From Pseudobacter ginsenosidimutans (GTDB lineage: Bacteria > Bacteroidota > Bacteroidia > Chitinophagales > Chitinophagaceae), in contig NZ_CP042431.1 in NCBI RefSeq assembly GCF_007970185.1, positions 6,138,001 through 6,202,000 on the forward strand: a stretch of DNA of 64,000 bases, read 5' to 3'. Positions 44,914-53,402 of the stretch are shown in pieces. Numbering within the stretch: the first letter of the stretch is position 1; each line of letters starts with the position of its first letter. The notes under the pieces are model-generated. The model was not told the DNA's origin. It saw only the letters and a list, made by a program, of their open reading frames with translations, and searched no databases. The position numbers and the translations under genes were made by a program.

Positions 44914-46086
44914 CTAAGGAAGTACAGTGAGTGTTCTGCCGTTAAGATGAAGATGAATACCGGCCTTTTCCATCAATACGATCAATCCGTTCAGGGAAAC
45001 ATCCATCGTCATTTGTCCTTCAAACTCAACACGTGGTTTCTTTCCCTCGTATTTTACTTCCACATCATACCATCTTTCTATTTGTCTCATTATTTCTTCA
45101 ATATTGGCGCCTTCGAAATTGAAGCGGCCATTCTTCCAGGCCATCACTTTGTTGATATCTGTATACGCTACCTGAACAGCTCCAACCGGGCCATCGTTCA
45201 ATACCTTCGCCTGCTGACCAGGCTTGATCATGGCGCCGTTCACTTTTACAGCCCCCTCCAGCAATGTAGTGCTCAATGCAGTTTCATTATCATACGCGTT
45301 CACGTTGAACTGCGTGCCCAGCACCTGCACTTCTGCCCTGTCACCGGCTTTTACAAAGAAAGGCTGGCTGGCTTTTTGAGCCACTTCAAAATAGACCTCC
45401 CCGGTTATTTCCACTTTTCTATCTGTGCCTGCAAACGTTGTTGGGTATCGTATAGAACTGGCCGAGTTCAGCCATACCTGCGTACCATCCGGAAGGGACA
45501 ACCGAAATTGTCTGCCCCGCGGTGTACTCATGGTATTGTACACTATTTCCGTATTCTTTTCACCAGAAGGTTTGTAAGCCAGTCTACCGTCCTGAATTAA
45601 AGCCTGTGATCCTTTTTCCGTTGCAATCACACCGTTACCAACACTATCCAGTAACAGCTCAGAACCATCAGCCAGTGTGAGGATAGCGCCGGATCTGCCG
45701 GGCTGAATGGGCGTTTGATCCTTTACTACGGAAACCGGACTGGTAGCTTTATCATTTATCCACAAATAAGTTGCGATGCCCAGCAATATGATCACAGAAG
45801 CCGCCACCCACCATCTCCGCAGGATTGATCTGCGTGGCATCTTCACAACAAGAGTATCACCGGGTTTATCAATTTGTAAGATAGCCGCACTCATCTGCCT
45901 GATCTCCTCTCCCGATAACGGGATACGATCAACAGGCATCTTCGCCTCTACCAGCTGCTCCAGAAATTGTACAGTATTATCGTTTTCCATGTCCAGGATG
46001 CCAGACAATTCTTCCAGTTCAGCCTGGCTGGCCTCCTGTTGCATTACCCTTTCCGCTAAATATTGTATTCGTTCAAACTGGTTCAA
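44914..46086 (-). CDS. FecR family anti-sigma factor (cassette B)
   Basis: 390 residues. Cytoplasmic N-terminus (MNQFERIQYLAERVMQQEASQAELEEL), membrane helix (WWVAASVIILLGIATYLWI, about 93-111), FecR domain (YNTMSTPRGRQFRLSLPDGTQVWLNSASSIRYPTTF, GEVYFEVAQ), DUF4974 C-terminus (NIEEIMRQIERWYDVEVKYEG). It should sequester the upstream ECF sigma factor and respond to the SusC STN domain. 71 bases after the sigma stop. Confidence 0.92.
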   Translation of the reverse strand: MNQFERIQYLAERVMQQEASQAELEELSGILDMENDNTVQFLEQLVEAKMPVDRIPLSGEEIRQMSAAILQIDKPGDTLVVKMPRRSILRRWWVAASVIILLGIATYLWINDKATSPVSVVKDQTPIQPGRSGAILTLADGSELLLDSVGNGVIATEKGSQALIQDGRLAYKPSGEKNTEIVYNTMSTPRGRQFRLSLPDGTQVWLNSASSIRYPTTFAGTDRKVEITGEVYFEVAQKASQPFFVKAGDRAEVQVLGTQFNVNAYDNETALSTTLLEGAVKVNGAMIKPGQQAKVLNDGPVGAVQVAYTDINKVMAWKNGRFNFEGANIEEIMRQIERWYDVEVKYEGKKPRVEFEGQMTMDVSLNGLIVLMEKAGIHLHLNGRTLTVLP

Positions 46087-46157
46087 TGCATAATATTTTA
46101 AGCCTGGTTAATGAATTACACCAAAGCCCTTTTATACACAGACCCGCAACTGAACAT

Positions 46158-46781
46158 TCAGGACCTATCAGGATCAAAAAATATTTCGGCGGTCTTCCAG
46201 ATCAGCAACATCCAGGAGCTATAGTGGGATTTTTCAATGGAGTTCCGGAGCGCCTGCAATGCGCGTACCAGTGTGTTCTTGACGGTACTGGCAGACAATC
46301 CAAGCCTTTCCGCGATCTCGGGGATCTTCAGCCCTTCTTCCCTGCTCAATCTGTAGATCTTCTGTTGCTGCGGCGTCATATCGGCAATCGCCTGCTGCAC
46401 CAGGCTCTGCAAACTGAGCATATTTGGACTATCAGCGGAATTATCCGTTTCGCCAGTGATACCATATTTGGCGGCATAAGTGTCCAGCCCTGACTGTTGC
46501 ACTTTTTGCTGCCGCAAAAAATGGAAACACCTGTTGTAGGCGATGCGTAGTAACCAGGTGCGGAAATCGCGGATCTCCGGTAGTTTATCCCGGTACAGCC
46601 ATACACGCAGGAATACATCCTGTACCAGGTCTTTGGCAACAATATGTGATTTGGTGATGGTAAGGGTATGAGCGTGGATCAGATCGCCGTATTGGAGAAA
46701 AATAGTCTCGAAGGCTTTTTCATCTTCTTCTGCAATAAGAGTAAGCAGTTCTTTTTCATCGTATGGTTGACGGATCGGCAA
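46158..46781 (-). CDS. ECF RNA polymerase sigma factor (cassette B)
   Basis: 207 residues. Region 2 EKELLTLIAEEDEKAFETIFLQYGD...AKDLVQDVFLRVWLYRDKLPEIRDF; region 4 AIADMTPQQQKIYRLSREEGLKIPEIAERLGLSASTVKNTLVRALQAL. Paired with the adjacent FecR. Its region 4 recognition helix (LSASTVKNTL) differs from the cassette A factor (MNKDTVKQYI), so each cassette probably has its own promoter specificity. First gene of cassette B; a TATAGTTTG-like sequence lies upstream near 46815 but is imperfect. Confidence 0.93.
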   Translation of the reverse strand: MPIRQPYDEKELLTLIAEEDEKAFETIFLQYGDLIHAHTLTITKSHIVAKDLVQDVFLRVWLYRDKLPEIRDFRTWLLRIAYNRCFHFLRQQKVQQSGLDTYAAKYGITGETDNSADSPNMLSLQSLVQQAIADMTPQQQKIYRLSREEGLKIPEIAERLGLSASTVKNTLVRALQALRNSIEKSHYSSWMLLIWKTAEIFFDPDRS

Positions 46782-47008
46782 GGGATTGGTAATAGTGACG
46801 GCAATTTCTGCAAACTATATAAAATTTTCAAAACAAAACCAATCAACCCTGGCAGGATACAAATTTCATTGCTACCATTTTATCCTGAAATGGTCAATTC
46901 CACTTACGGTTGGTGATTACCTGCTGCTCATTCAATGCTGTCAATGGCTCAATGGAGCCGGATGATATGAGTAAGCGTTTGAATTTTGTTTCCTAAAATA
47001 GTGTAATT

Positions 47009-47526
47009 ATGAAACCTGTCATCTACTTCGTTCTGCTGACCTCTTTAGTGCTGACCATGGGCAGCAGTTGCAAAAAAGGCGATACAGGCCCTGCCGGTAC
47101 CGCCAATGTATTCTTTTCCGAATGGTTCACACCTACGCCCTATATCAAAGATACTGTCTTCGGTGTCTGGGGATTCAAATACAATAAGCCTGTGCCTGCT
47201 ATTACGCAAAAGATCCTTGACAGCGGCTCTGTGCTCGTATATGGCAAACTGTTAGGATATAATCCTGCTGTATGGCCCACCAACCAGGTAAGCCAGTTAC
47301 CGATTTCCATTACCTATATGCAAGGGGGCATCAGGTGGACATATGGGAAGCTCTTGTTACTCCCGGCAATATCAGAATCCGCTTCACCAACGATCATAAT
47401 ATTTATACCTCTATCGCAACCCAGCACCAGTTCAGGTATGTGATCATTCCCGGGGGAATGCCAACGGCACACCTTGCGAATATGAAATACAGTGATGTGG
47501 CAAGTCTATATAATTTACCGGAATAA
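47009..47526 (+). pseudogene. Collagen-motif lipoprotein with single-base frameshift
   Basis: The ATG frame encodes a lipoprotein leader (LVLTMGSSCKKGDTGPAGTANVFFSEWF), with the short Gly-x-x collagen-like motif common in Bacteroidota lipoproteins of unknown function, and is sound up to ITYMQGG. The continuation HQVDIWEALVTPGNIRIRF...DVASLYNLPE is in another frame, ending at 47526. Adding one G to the five-G run at 47324-47328 restores a 172-residue protein. Without it translation ends at 47443. It may be a base-call error rather than a mutation, since the rest looks intact. Confidence 0.7.
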
Positions 47527-47573
47527 AGAAATGGTGAGAAAATTCCTTCAGGCTAATACGCTATCTTAGCGTT

Positions 47574-48425
47574 GTGCAGCGCCTGAACATCACAATATCC
47601 CGCCTCCTCGTTTTACCTTGTTCTTTGCCGGGTTGTTATTTCTCCTGTGCAATGCTACGCAGGCGCAGTATGAATATCTCCTGAACAAGACATACTCTGC
47701 AAGATGCGACAGTCTCTGGAGGATCGGAGAAGCCGTGTATGGTCACCGGGATACTGCCGGCGCCTTCAGCATTACAAAGCCCATTCTCCGCGTTGCCCAA
47801 CAACATCATGATGCCGCGCTGGAAGTGGAATTGAAAGCCAGAACGGTACTGGCTGAATACTACTGGGCCAGTACCAATGAATACGAACTGGCATTGGACG
47901 AGTACAAAAAACTGGAGCGGCTGCTCGCCGAAGTCAGCATCGATGAACAGTATCCTGAAAAAACGAAGGTCCTTTTCGAGATCGGTAATTCACATTTCTG
48001 CTTTAAAGATTACAACAGCGCCATTTATTATACATGCGCTCTGCAATATGGCCTTCAGCTTCAGGGAGCTGGGCAAGATCGATTCTTCCGATCATTACCT
48101 CACCCGCCTTTATGACTATTGTACTGAAAAGAATTACCAGTTCTGGCTGGCTGTTGTAAAAGGCTATCAGGGCTATAATCAATTCCTTCGCGGGAAATAT
48201 GAAGCAGCTATTCCCTGGTGAATGCTTGCATCAATATGGCCATTGCGAAAAAAGACAATAGCCTTGCCGCCACTTCATTCATCTGGCTGGCTGAGATCGA
48301 ATTCAAAAAACAGGACTTCCAGGCGGCGGCCACTGCCACGCTCAAAGCGAAAGAACATGTGCAGTAATCAGGACAATATTTCCACAACAGGGACCTCTAT
48401 CCCCTGCTGGCCAAAATGTATTATC
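47574..48425 (+). pseudogene. Decayed TPR-containing protein
   Basis: Fragments of one helical-repeat protein in successive frames: a secreted start (FAGLLFLLCNATQAQ, TTG at 47618), YWASTNEYELALDEYKKLERLL and KTKVLFEIGNSHFCFKDYNSAIYY; after a one-base insertion near 48030, HALCNMAFSFRELGKIDSSDHYL...FLRGKYEAAIP; after loss of one C at 48213-48215, NMAIAKKDNSLAATSFIWLAEIEF...KAKEHVQ and a stop at 48364. FHNRDLYPLLAKMYY follows beyond the stop. The TPR-like pattern fits sensor kinases or two-component-associated TPR proteins of this phylum, but no later domain remains. Several independent lesions argue for real decay. Confidence 0.7.
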
Positions 48426-48429
48426 GCCG

Positions 48430-48900
48430 GACCTGAATGCAGACCTGCTCCTGAACGGCAAACGATTCTTTGCCGGCGTATCGATGATGCAATTATTGAA
48501 ATCAAAATTCATCAAAGGTGATGAAGGCGAATCCACACTGCAACAACATATGCTGGTATCGCTGGGATATATGTATCCGTTAGATTAAGAAGGTTCCGGC
48601 TTCTGGCTCTCCGGCATCTACAAATCCGATTTCACTAATCCAGCCCGCTATGATCTGAATGTGAAAATCCGCTACCAGAATATCTTCAGGGAGGGCGCTT
48701 CCTGCCGGTTCAATGATACATTCGGACTGGGATTGGGACTGGATATCACCAATAACCTCAAGGTTGGCTACCTGTACGATTTGGACATCAGCAAAAATAT
48801 TTCTTCCTATTTCAGGGGCAGCCATGAATTCTGTATCGGGTTCAAATTCCTGAAAGACAAGCAAAGGGTGGGCCCCAGGATGAGTTGGTGGTGGCTGCCG
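48430..48900 (+). pseudogene. PorP/SprF remnant (type IX secretion accessory)
   Basis: From 48430 one frame reads DLNADLLLNGKRFFAGVSMMQLL...LVSLGYMYPLD, an in-frame TAA (48586-48588 region), then GSGFWLSGIYKSDFTNPARYDLNVKIRYQN...FNDTFGLGLGLDITNNLKVGYLYDLDISKNISSYFRGSHEFCIGFKF. The GxxYxxF-x-G(F/L) pattern and GYxYD...SHE...GF ending are characteristic of PorP/SprF outer-membrane proteins. The N-terminal half is missing and joined directly to the TPR remnant; the frame runs into the antisense of the peroxidase gene, so its own end is lost. Confidence 0.7.
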
Positions 48901-48902
48901 GT

Positions 48903-49862
48903 TCAATCCATTCCTTTCAGGAGCTGGTTACTCGTCAATGATCTCAAAAAATTCTCCAGGTCAGTTTTATCTTGTTCGCTAAGGTTTAGGGGCCTGGATA
49001 ATAATGAGTCCCGGTTAACCGGATGAGGAACCACTTTGTCGGGATCGTTATAATAATCTATTACTTCCCGCAGGGTTCTAAACATGCCATTGTGCATATA
49101 AGGTGCTGTCAGCGCCACATTCCGCAAAGGACCTATTTTGAATTTGCCGAGATCGGTGATATCCCCGGAGATGGCGGCCCGGCCACTGTCTTTTAGTGTT
49201 ATATTATCGAACAAACCGATATTCCTGAATTCCGTATTACTGAAGTCTGCCCCGAAATGACATTGCACGCAATTTGCCTGGCCGTTGAACAAAGCAAAAC
49301 CGCGCTTTACAGATTCGCTCACTGCATTGGTGTTATCGTTCATCCGCCAGTCGTCAAATGGTGCGTCATTGGTTTCCATCGAGCGTTGAAAAGCTGCCAG
49401 GGCATGGGCCATCGATTGGGCATCCGGCTTTCTGCCATATACTTTCCTGAAAGCGTTTTGGTAAAATGGAATATTGCACAAGCGGTTAACGGCGCTATCC
49501 ACGGGCAGGTTCATTTCATTGGGATTGGCAATAGGGATCAGCGCCTGTTCTTCCAGAGTGGCCGCCCTCCCATCCCAGAAGAAACTGGCTGCCAGTGAAA
49601 CATTCATCGCTGATGGCGTATTCCGTACGCCTTTCCGGCCCATTACGCCCAGGCTTACAACACTGGTATCTGCAAAGGCAAATGCTGGTTTGTGGCAAGT
49701 TGCACAACTGATCTTTCGATCTGATGACAAAACCGGGTCGGAGAACAATGCTTTACCCAGGGAAATTGCAGTAAGAGGCCCTTTCTTTTCCGATCCCTGA
49801 AAGCAGTCCGATAGCGCTATTGCCGTCACCAATAGGCCCAGGATGATCATTCCTTTTTTCAT
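48903..49862 (-). CDS. Di-heme cytochrome-c peroxidase (MauG/CcpA family)
   Basis: 319 residues, signal or lipoprotein leader (ALSDC at residue 20 could be a lipobox). Two c-type heme motifs: CATCH (53-57) and CVQCH (198-202). Other family features are NTPSAMNVSLAASFFWDGRA (81-100), the loop around IANPNEMNLP, and YMHNGMF with the likely axial Met260. Periplasmic enzymes of this family reduce hydrogen peroxide using electrons from cytochrome c or, in MauG-like members, oxidise protein partners. Length is typical of CcpA. The gene ends against the PorP remnant. Confidence 0.93.
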   Translation of the reverse strand: MKKGMIILGLLVTAIALSDCFQGSEKKGPLTAISLGKALFSDPVLSSDRKISCATCHKPAFAFADTSVVSLGVMGRKGVRNTPSAMNVSLAASFFWDGRAATLEEQALIPIANPNEMNLPVDSAVNRLCNIPFYQNAFRKVYGRKPDAQSMAHALAAFQRSMETNDAPFDDWRMNDNTNAVSESVKRGFALFNGQANCVQCHFGADFSNTEFRNIGLFDNITLKDSGRAAISGDITDLGKFKIGPLRNVALTAPYMHNGMFRTLREVIDYYNDPDKVVPHPVNRDSLLSRPLNLSEQDKTDLENFLRSLTSNQLLKGMD

Positions 49863-49867
49863 AACAG

Positions 49868-50281
49868 CTATTTTACACGTGTCAGACTGGTACCATCCAT
49901 ATCACGTTTGCGTGGTGCGCAACTGTCTTCCACAGCTTTGAACCTGATAGAATCCGCCGTAATGAAATCAATTTTGTAAGTAGCATAATAATCTGCCTTA
50001 CAGATGGGGTCGGATGCCCGCAGGGTATCGTTTCGGAAGGAGGACTTTCCGCTGGAAAAGAGCTTTCCGTTCACAAAAAAATCGTGTGTTCCATCTTTCC
50101 TGAAAACAGCCAGCACTTTGCTGCCATCCTTGAATTTTAGTTGCCACCGGCCGGCCAGTTCGTGCTGATGCCGGGTATTTCCGCAGGATAATACAGCAGG
50201 CAATAAAAGCAAAAGCATGTATTTTTTACAGAAACTTACCAGCAGGTCATTGTTGGTAAAAGCGCAGGATCGAGTGCTCAT
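49868..50281 (-). CDS. Small lipoprotein of unknown function
   Basis: Up to 137 residues; the likelier start is the internal MLLLLLPAVLSCGNTRHQ (codon 22, position 50218), which makes a clean lipobox (VLSC). The rest is one lipocalin-like beta domain: GRWQLKFKDGSKVLAVFRKDGTHDFFVNGKLFSSGKSSFRNDTL...ADSIRFKAVEDSCAPRKRD. Two further Cys could pair. The peroxidase start lies 5 bases downstream, so the two are co-transcribed. Confidence 0.75.
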   Translation of the reverse strand: MSTRSCAFTNNDLLVSFCKKYMLLLLLPAVLSCGNTRHQHELAGRWQLKFKDGSKVLAVFRKDGTHDFFVNGKLFSSGKSSFRNDTLRASDPICKADYYATYKIDFITADSIRFKAVEDSCAPRKRDMDGTSLTRVK

Positions 50282-50305
50282 TGTTCGTTGTTTTAATGTT
50301 CAGAT

Positions 50306-50313
50306 CAAAGCTA
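50306..50313 (-). promoter_or_regulatory. -7 promoter box TAGCTTTG
   Basis: Minus-strand TAGCTTTG matches TAnnTTTG exactly, 24 bases before the first ATG of the small lipoprotein (about 87 before the preferred internal one). A -33 element at the right distance is not clear. It would drive the lipoprotein-peroxidase pair. Confidence 0.45.
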
Positions 50314-50435
50314 AACAACGAACAAAAAGAGGGCTTTTGCGCTGGTTGTGAATTCATTTGAATTTGTTGCAAAAGCCTGGGGAAAATCAGAAATCACAGG
50401 CCGAAGAATAGTATGATGCAGCTTGCGCGGGCCGT

Positions 50436-53360
50436 TTAGGTCTTTCGCTTTGCGGCTTCGCTGGGCGGAAATCCAAAATGTTTGGAAAAGCTGGTGGAGA
50501 AATTAGCAGGATTGGAATAGCCTACCAGGTAACAAACTTCGGCCACTGTGGCCACTTTGTTTTGCAATAGTTCATAAGCTCTTTTCATGCGAATGGTGCG
50601 TATCAGTTCGCCGGGACTTTGGTCTATAAGGCTTTTCAGCTTACGGTGCAATTGGGTACGGCTTAATCCTATCTCCCTGCCAAGCTGTTCAGGACCTAAT
50701 TGAAGATCGTCTATATTTGTTTCAATTGCCTCCCGCACCTGGTCAAGAAACACTTTTTCAATAGTGGGAAGCGCAGAGGCCTCCGTTAGCCAAAGATTGT
50801 CTTTGCCGTATTTTTCTTTCAGCAGCCTGCGTGTTCGGATAAGCTGTTCTATCACGGCCAGCAGCTCCTGTTTATCAAATGGCTTGCCCAGGTAAGCGTC
50901 AGCGCCGGTTTCAATGCCTTGTATTTTGCTGTCCTGATCGGTTTTGGCGGTGAGCATGATCACCGGCACATGGCTGGTACGAATATCGTTTTTCAGCATA
51001 TCGCAAACCTGGTAACCATCTTTCAGCGGCATCATCAGGTCAGTTAGAACAAGGTCAGGTACCTGTTCAAAGGCAGCCGCAATACCGGCTTCACCATCTT
51101 CAGCCAATAAAACATGGTAGGCTTCTCCCAGTGAGTGGCGAATAAAATAACGCAGGTTGTCATTATCTTCTATCACTAATACCGTTGGGCGGCTTTCGTC
51201 TGCAGGTTCTGTGATTGTTTGGGTTGCTGGTATTGGAGTAACTGCTGAAAAATGGGCCTCATTCTTAATGACGGTAGTTGCAGGTGCTCCTTCTGCATAA
51301 GGAAGTAATATGGTGAAAACAGAGCCTTCCTTTTCGTCGCTTTTTACGGATATGGTTCCGCCCAGCAGCAGGGTCATTTCTTTGGCCAGCGCCAGTCCGA
51401 TACCTGTGCCTTCTCTCGACCTGATACCAGAGACCCCCGCCTGGTAAAACCTGTCAAACACGTAGGGCTGCTTTGCATATGGAATGCCAATGCCATTATC
51501 TTCCACTGAAATTTCCAGCCGGTTTTTTTCTTTTTGGCTGAATGAAACGATCACAGACCCGCCGGCATCACTGAATTTGATAGCATTGGACACCAGGTTC
51601 TGAACGATCTTCTCCAGTTTGTCCAGATCGGTTTTTATCCAAAGCTGCGCAATATCGTGCCTGAATTGGAGTCGGATCTTTTTCTGCTCTGCCAGTGATG
51701 CATATTGCTGAACGTGGGTATCCAGCCATCGTACCACTTCGGCATCGGTTGTATTGATGTCCATCAGTCCGTTTTCGAGCCGGCTCAGGTCCAATAATTG
51801 ATTAATGAGCTCCAAAAGGCGCTCGCTGTTCTGTAAAATAAATCCGGCATATTGTTTGGTAAGGTCCGTATCGGCCTGTTGCAATAGTTCTTTGGCAGGA
51901 TTGATGATCAGTGTAAGCGGGGTCTTGAATTCATGGGTGAGGTTGACGAAGAAACGGGATTTGGCTTCATCCATTTCCTGCAGGCGCGCTGCCTGCTCCC
52001 GCACTTGTGCAGTACGTTCGAGCACAGTTTTTTCCAGTTGCTCAGCCTGTTCACCCAGCAATCTTGTTTTCTCCTGCTCCTGGGCAAGGTTCCGGGCAGC
52101 CAGTTCTTTATTGTCTGCCAGTTGCGTTTGCAGGTTCCTGGTAGTATAGCTTACATCCATTGCCAGGTAAATGGAAAAAATAACAGGAATGATCAGTGTT
52201 GCAGCGGCCATCGTGGTCATTACCTGCTGAAAGGTGAACCATCCGAAAACGTTTGATCCCACAATCACGCTTGATAGTCCTACAATGCCCATACCAATAG
52301 CGATCAGCCATAATCGTTTGTTGCCTCTTCTTATGGCTTTAAAAACCTCCAACAGACCATCAGCAAATGCCAGCACAGTAAAAAGGTTTGCCAGCCTGTT
52401 CATCGGCCCGTTAACGCTTATAAGGCTAATGTTCCACCGGAGCAGCAGGAAACCAATATAGCCTGCGGTAAAGATGGAGAGCAGCCCTGCCCGCCGTTTG
52501 GGTATTTTGCCACAACTGATGCTGTAGAGCAGTAATGCGCCGGTAAAAGGGATCAAAACAACAGCAGCGGCAAATACTTTATAAGCTGCTACCTGTAGCG
52601 CAGGGGCAGGCGTGGTGATGGTCAGGTATCTCGAATACAGTGCGGCGAAGCAGGAAATCACAAACGCACAGTAGTAGAGGTTCAGTTTGTTTTTTGGATA
52701 AAAAAGGAATAATAACAGATGTACCAGAATGAGTACTATCTGTGCCGCTCCGCTCAGTAACAGCGAATCATAAAAGCGCTGGTTGCCCATCATGGTGGCA
52801 TTGTACAATTGCATATCACCCATCCATGCTTCAAAACCGATGAAGTCGGGAAAATAGCCCAGATAATTACTGTACCTGATGGCAATCAGGTGTGGAAGTG
52901 TATCGGTAATGGCAACCGGTGTAACGGTGAACGGCATACGAACCGCAACCATCTCCTTTTTTGAATAACCCAATTGTCCGAATGCAGCAATTTTCTTCCC
53001 ATCAAAATAAACTTCAGAAGCAGCATCGTGGTTGAGGTAAAGGCCCCAGGTATTGGTGGCCGTTAAACTGTTCTTTTTAACCCAAAGCCTGAACCATCCA
53101 AATCCGGCCCAGTTACCGGGTAGCCTGTCATTCCCGAAATTGACCCGCAGGGTATCCCAGTCATGCTCATTGCAGCCAGGCATTGCCCAGGCTGCACTAT
53201 CGCCGGTATGGAACAACCAGAGATGGGCATGCAAAGCAATTCGGTTACTGCTTCCCGTTGATTCCAGGTTAAGAACAACAGTGCTCTGTTGCCCTGCGAG
53301 TAAGCCCGTTATGAACAAGAATGCGGTAAGAACCAATAACGATCTGATGGAATGGCACAT
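50436..53360 (-). CDS. 7TM-DISM hybrid histidine kinase with receiver and AraC domains
   Basis: 974 residues combining a whole two-component pathway. Signal peptide (to about 24), 7TM-DISM extracellular jelly-roll (45-185), seven membrane helices (about 195-400), coiled coil (405-465), HisKA with phosphoacceptor His476 (FVNLTHEFKTPLTL), HATPase (NAIKFSDAGG, DNGIGIPY, GTGIGLALAKEM), receiver (TVLVIEDND, LTDLMMPLKDGYQ, VIMLTAK) and an AraC-type HTH (LSRTQLHRKL; VCYLVGYSNPANFSTSFSKHFG). Unlike classical HTCS proteins of Bacteroides it has no Reg_prop propeller but a DISM sensor, so the ligand is probably a small carbohydrate or similar. Starts divergent-free, 42 bases after the LytTR gene stop. 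Confidence 0.93.
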   Translation of the reverse strand: MCHSIRSLLVLTAFLFITGLLAGQQSTVVLNLESTGSSNRIALHAHLWLFHTGDSAAWAMPGCNEHDWDTLRVNFGNDRLPGNWAGFGWFRLWVKKNSLTATNTWGLYLNHDAASEVYFDGKKIAAFGQLGYSKKEMVAVRMPFTVTPVAITDTLPHLIAIRYSNYLGYFPDFIGFEAWMGDMQLYNATMMGNQRFYDSLLLSGAAQIVLILVHLLLFLFYPKNKLNLYYCAFVISCFAALYSRYLTITTPAPALQVAAYKVFAAAVVLIPFTGALLLYSISCGKIPKRRAGLLSIFTAGYIGFLLLRWNISLISVNGPMNRLANLFTVLAFADGLLEVFKAIRRGNKRLWLIAIGMGIVGLSSVIVGSNVFGWFTFQQVMTTMAAATLIIPVIFSIYLAMDVSYTTRNLQTQLADNKELAARNLAQEQEKTRLLGEQAEQLEKTVLERTAQVREQAARLQEMDEAKSRFFVNLTHEFKTPLTLIINPAKELLQQADTDLTKQYAGFILQNSERLLELINQLLDLSRLENGLMDINTTDAEVVRWLDTHVQQYASLAEQKKIRLQFRHDIAQLWIKTDLDKLEKIVQNLVSNAIKFSDAGGSVIVSFSQKEKNRLEISVEDNGIGIPYAKQPYVFDRFYQAGVSGIRSREGTGIGLALAKEMTLLLGGTISVKSDEKEGSVFTILLPYAEGAPATTVIKNEAHFSAVTPIPATQTITEPADESRPTVLVIEDNDNLRYFIRHSLGEAYHVLLAEDGEAGIAAAFEQVPDLVLTDLMMPLKDGYQVCDMLKNDIRTSHVPVIMLTAKTDQDSKIQGIETGADAYLGKPFDKQELLAVIEQLIRTRRLLKEKYGKDNLWLTEASALPTIEKVFLDQVREAIETNIDDLQLGPEQLGREIGLSRTQLHRKLKSLIDQSPGELIRTIRMKRAYELLQNKVATVAEVCYLVGYSNPANFSTSFSKHFGFPPSEAAKRKT

Positions 53361-53402
53361 GGATCGTTAAGTTATGAAATGTTTTTATATCGATAAATAA
53401 AC

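Larger units (their letters stand above)
30602..46781 (-). other. Cassette B: second copy of the SusCD / ABC / MutS-like operon
   Basis: Same ten genes in the same order and direction as 11076-27297: ECF sigma, FecR, SusC, SusD, DUF4397-like lipoprotein, ATPase, GldFG permease 2, MutS-like b, MutS-like a, GldFG permease 1. Gaps from susC on are 10-72 bases. All ten reading frames are intact here, including MutS-like a. The copies are diverged at the DNA level throughout, so this is not a recent tandem duplication. Confidence 0.75.

Noticed and set aside
11076-46781. Transposon or integrative element carrying the cassettes
   Set aside because: No transposase, integrase, terminal inverted repeats or tRNA-associated direct repeats were found at the borders.
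48580-48906. 108-codon minus-strand frame and the 99-codon plus-strand frame at 48222-48521
   Set aside because: Both are shadows: the true signal is the TPR/PorP remnant in other plus-strand frames.
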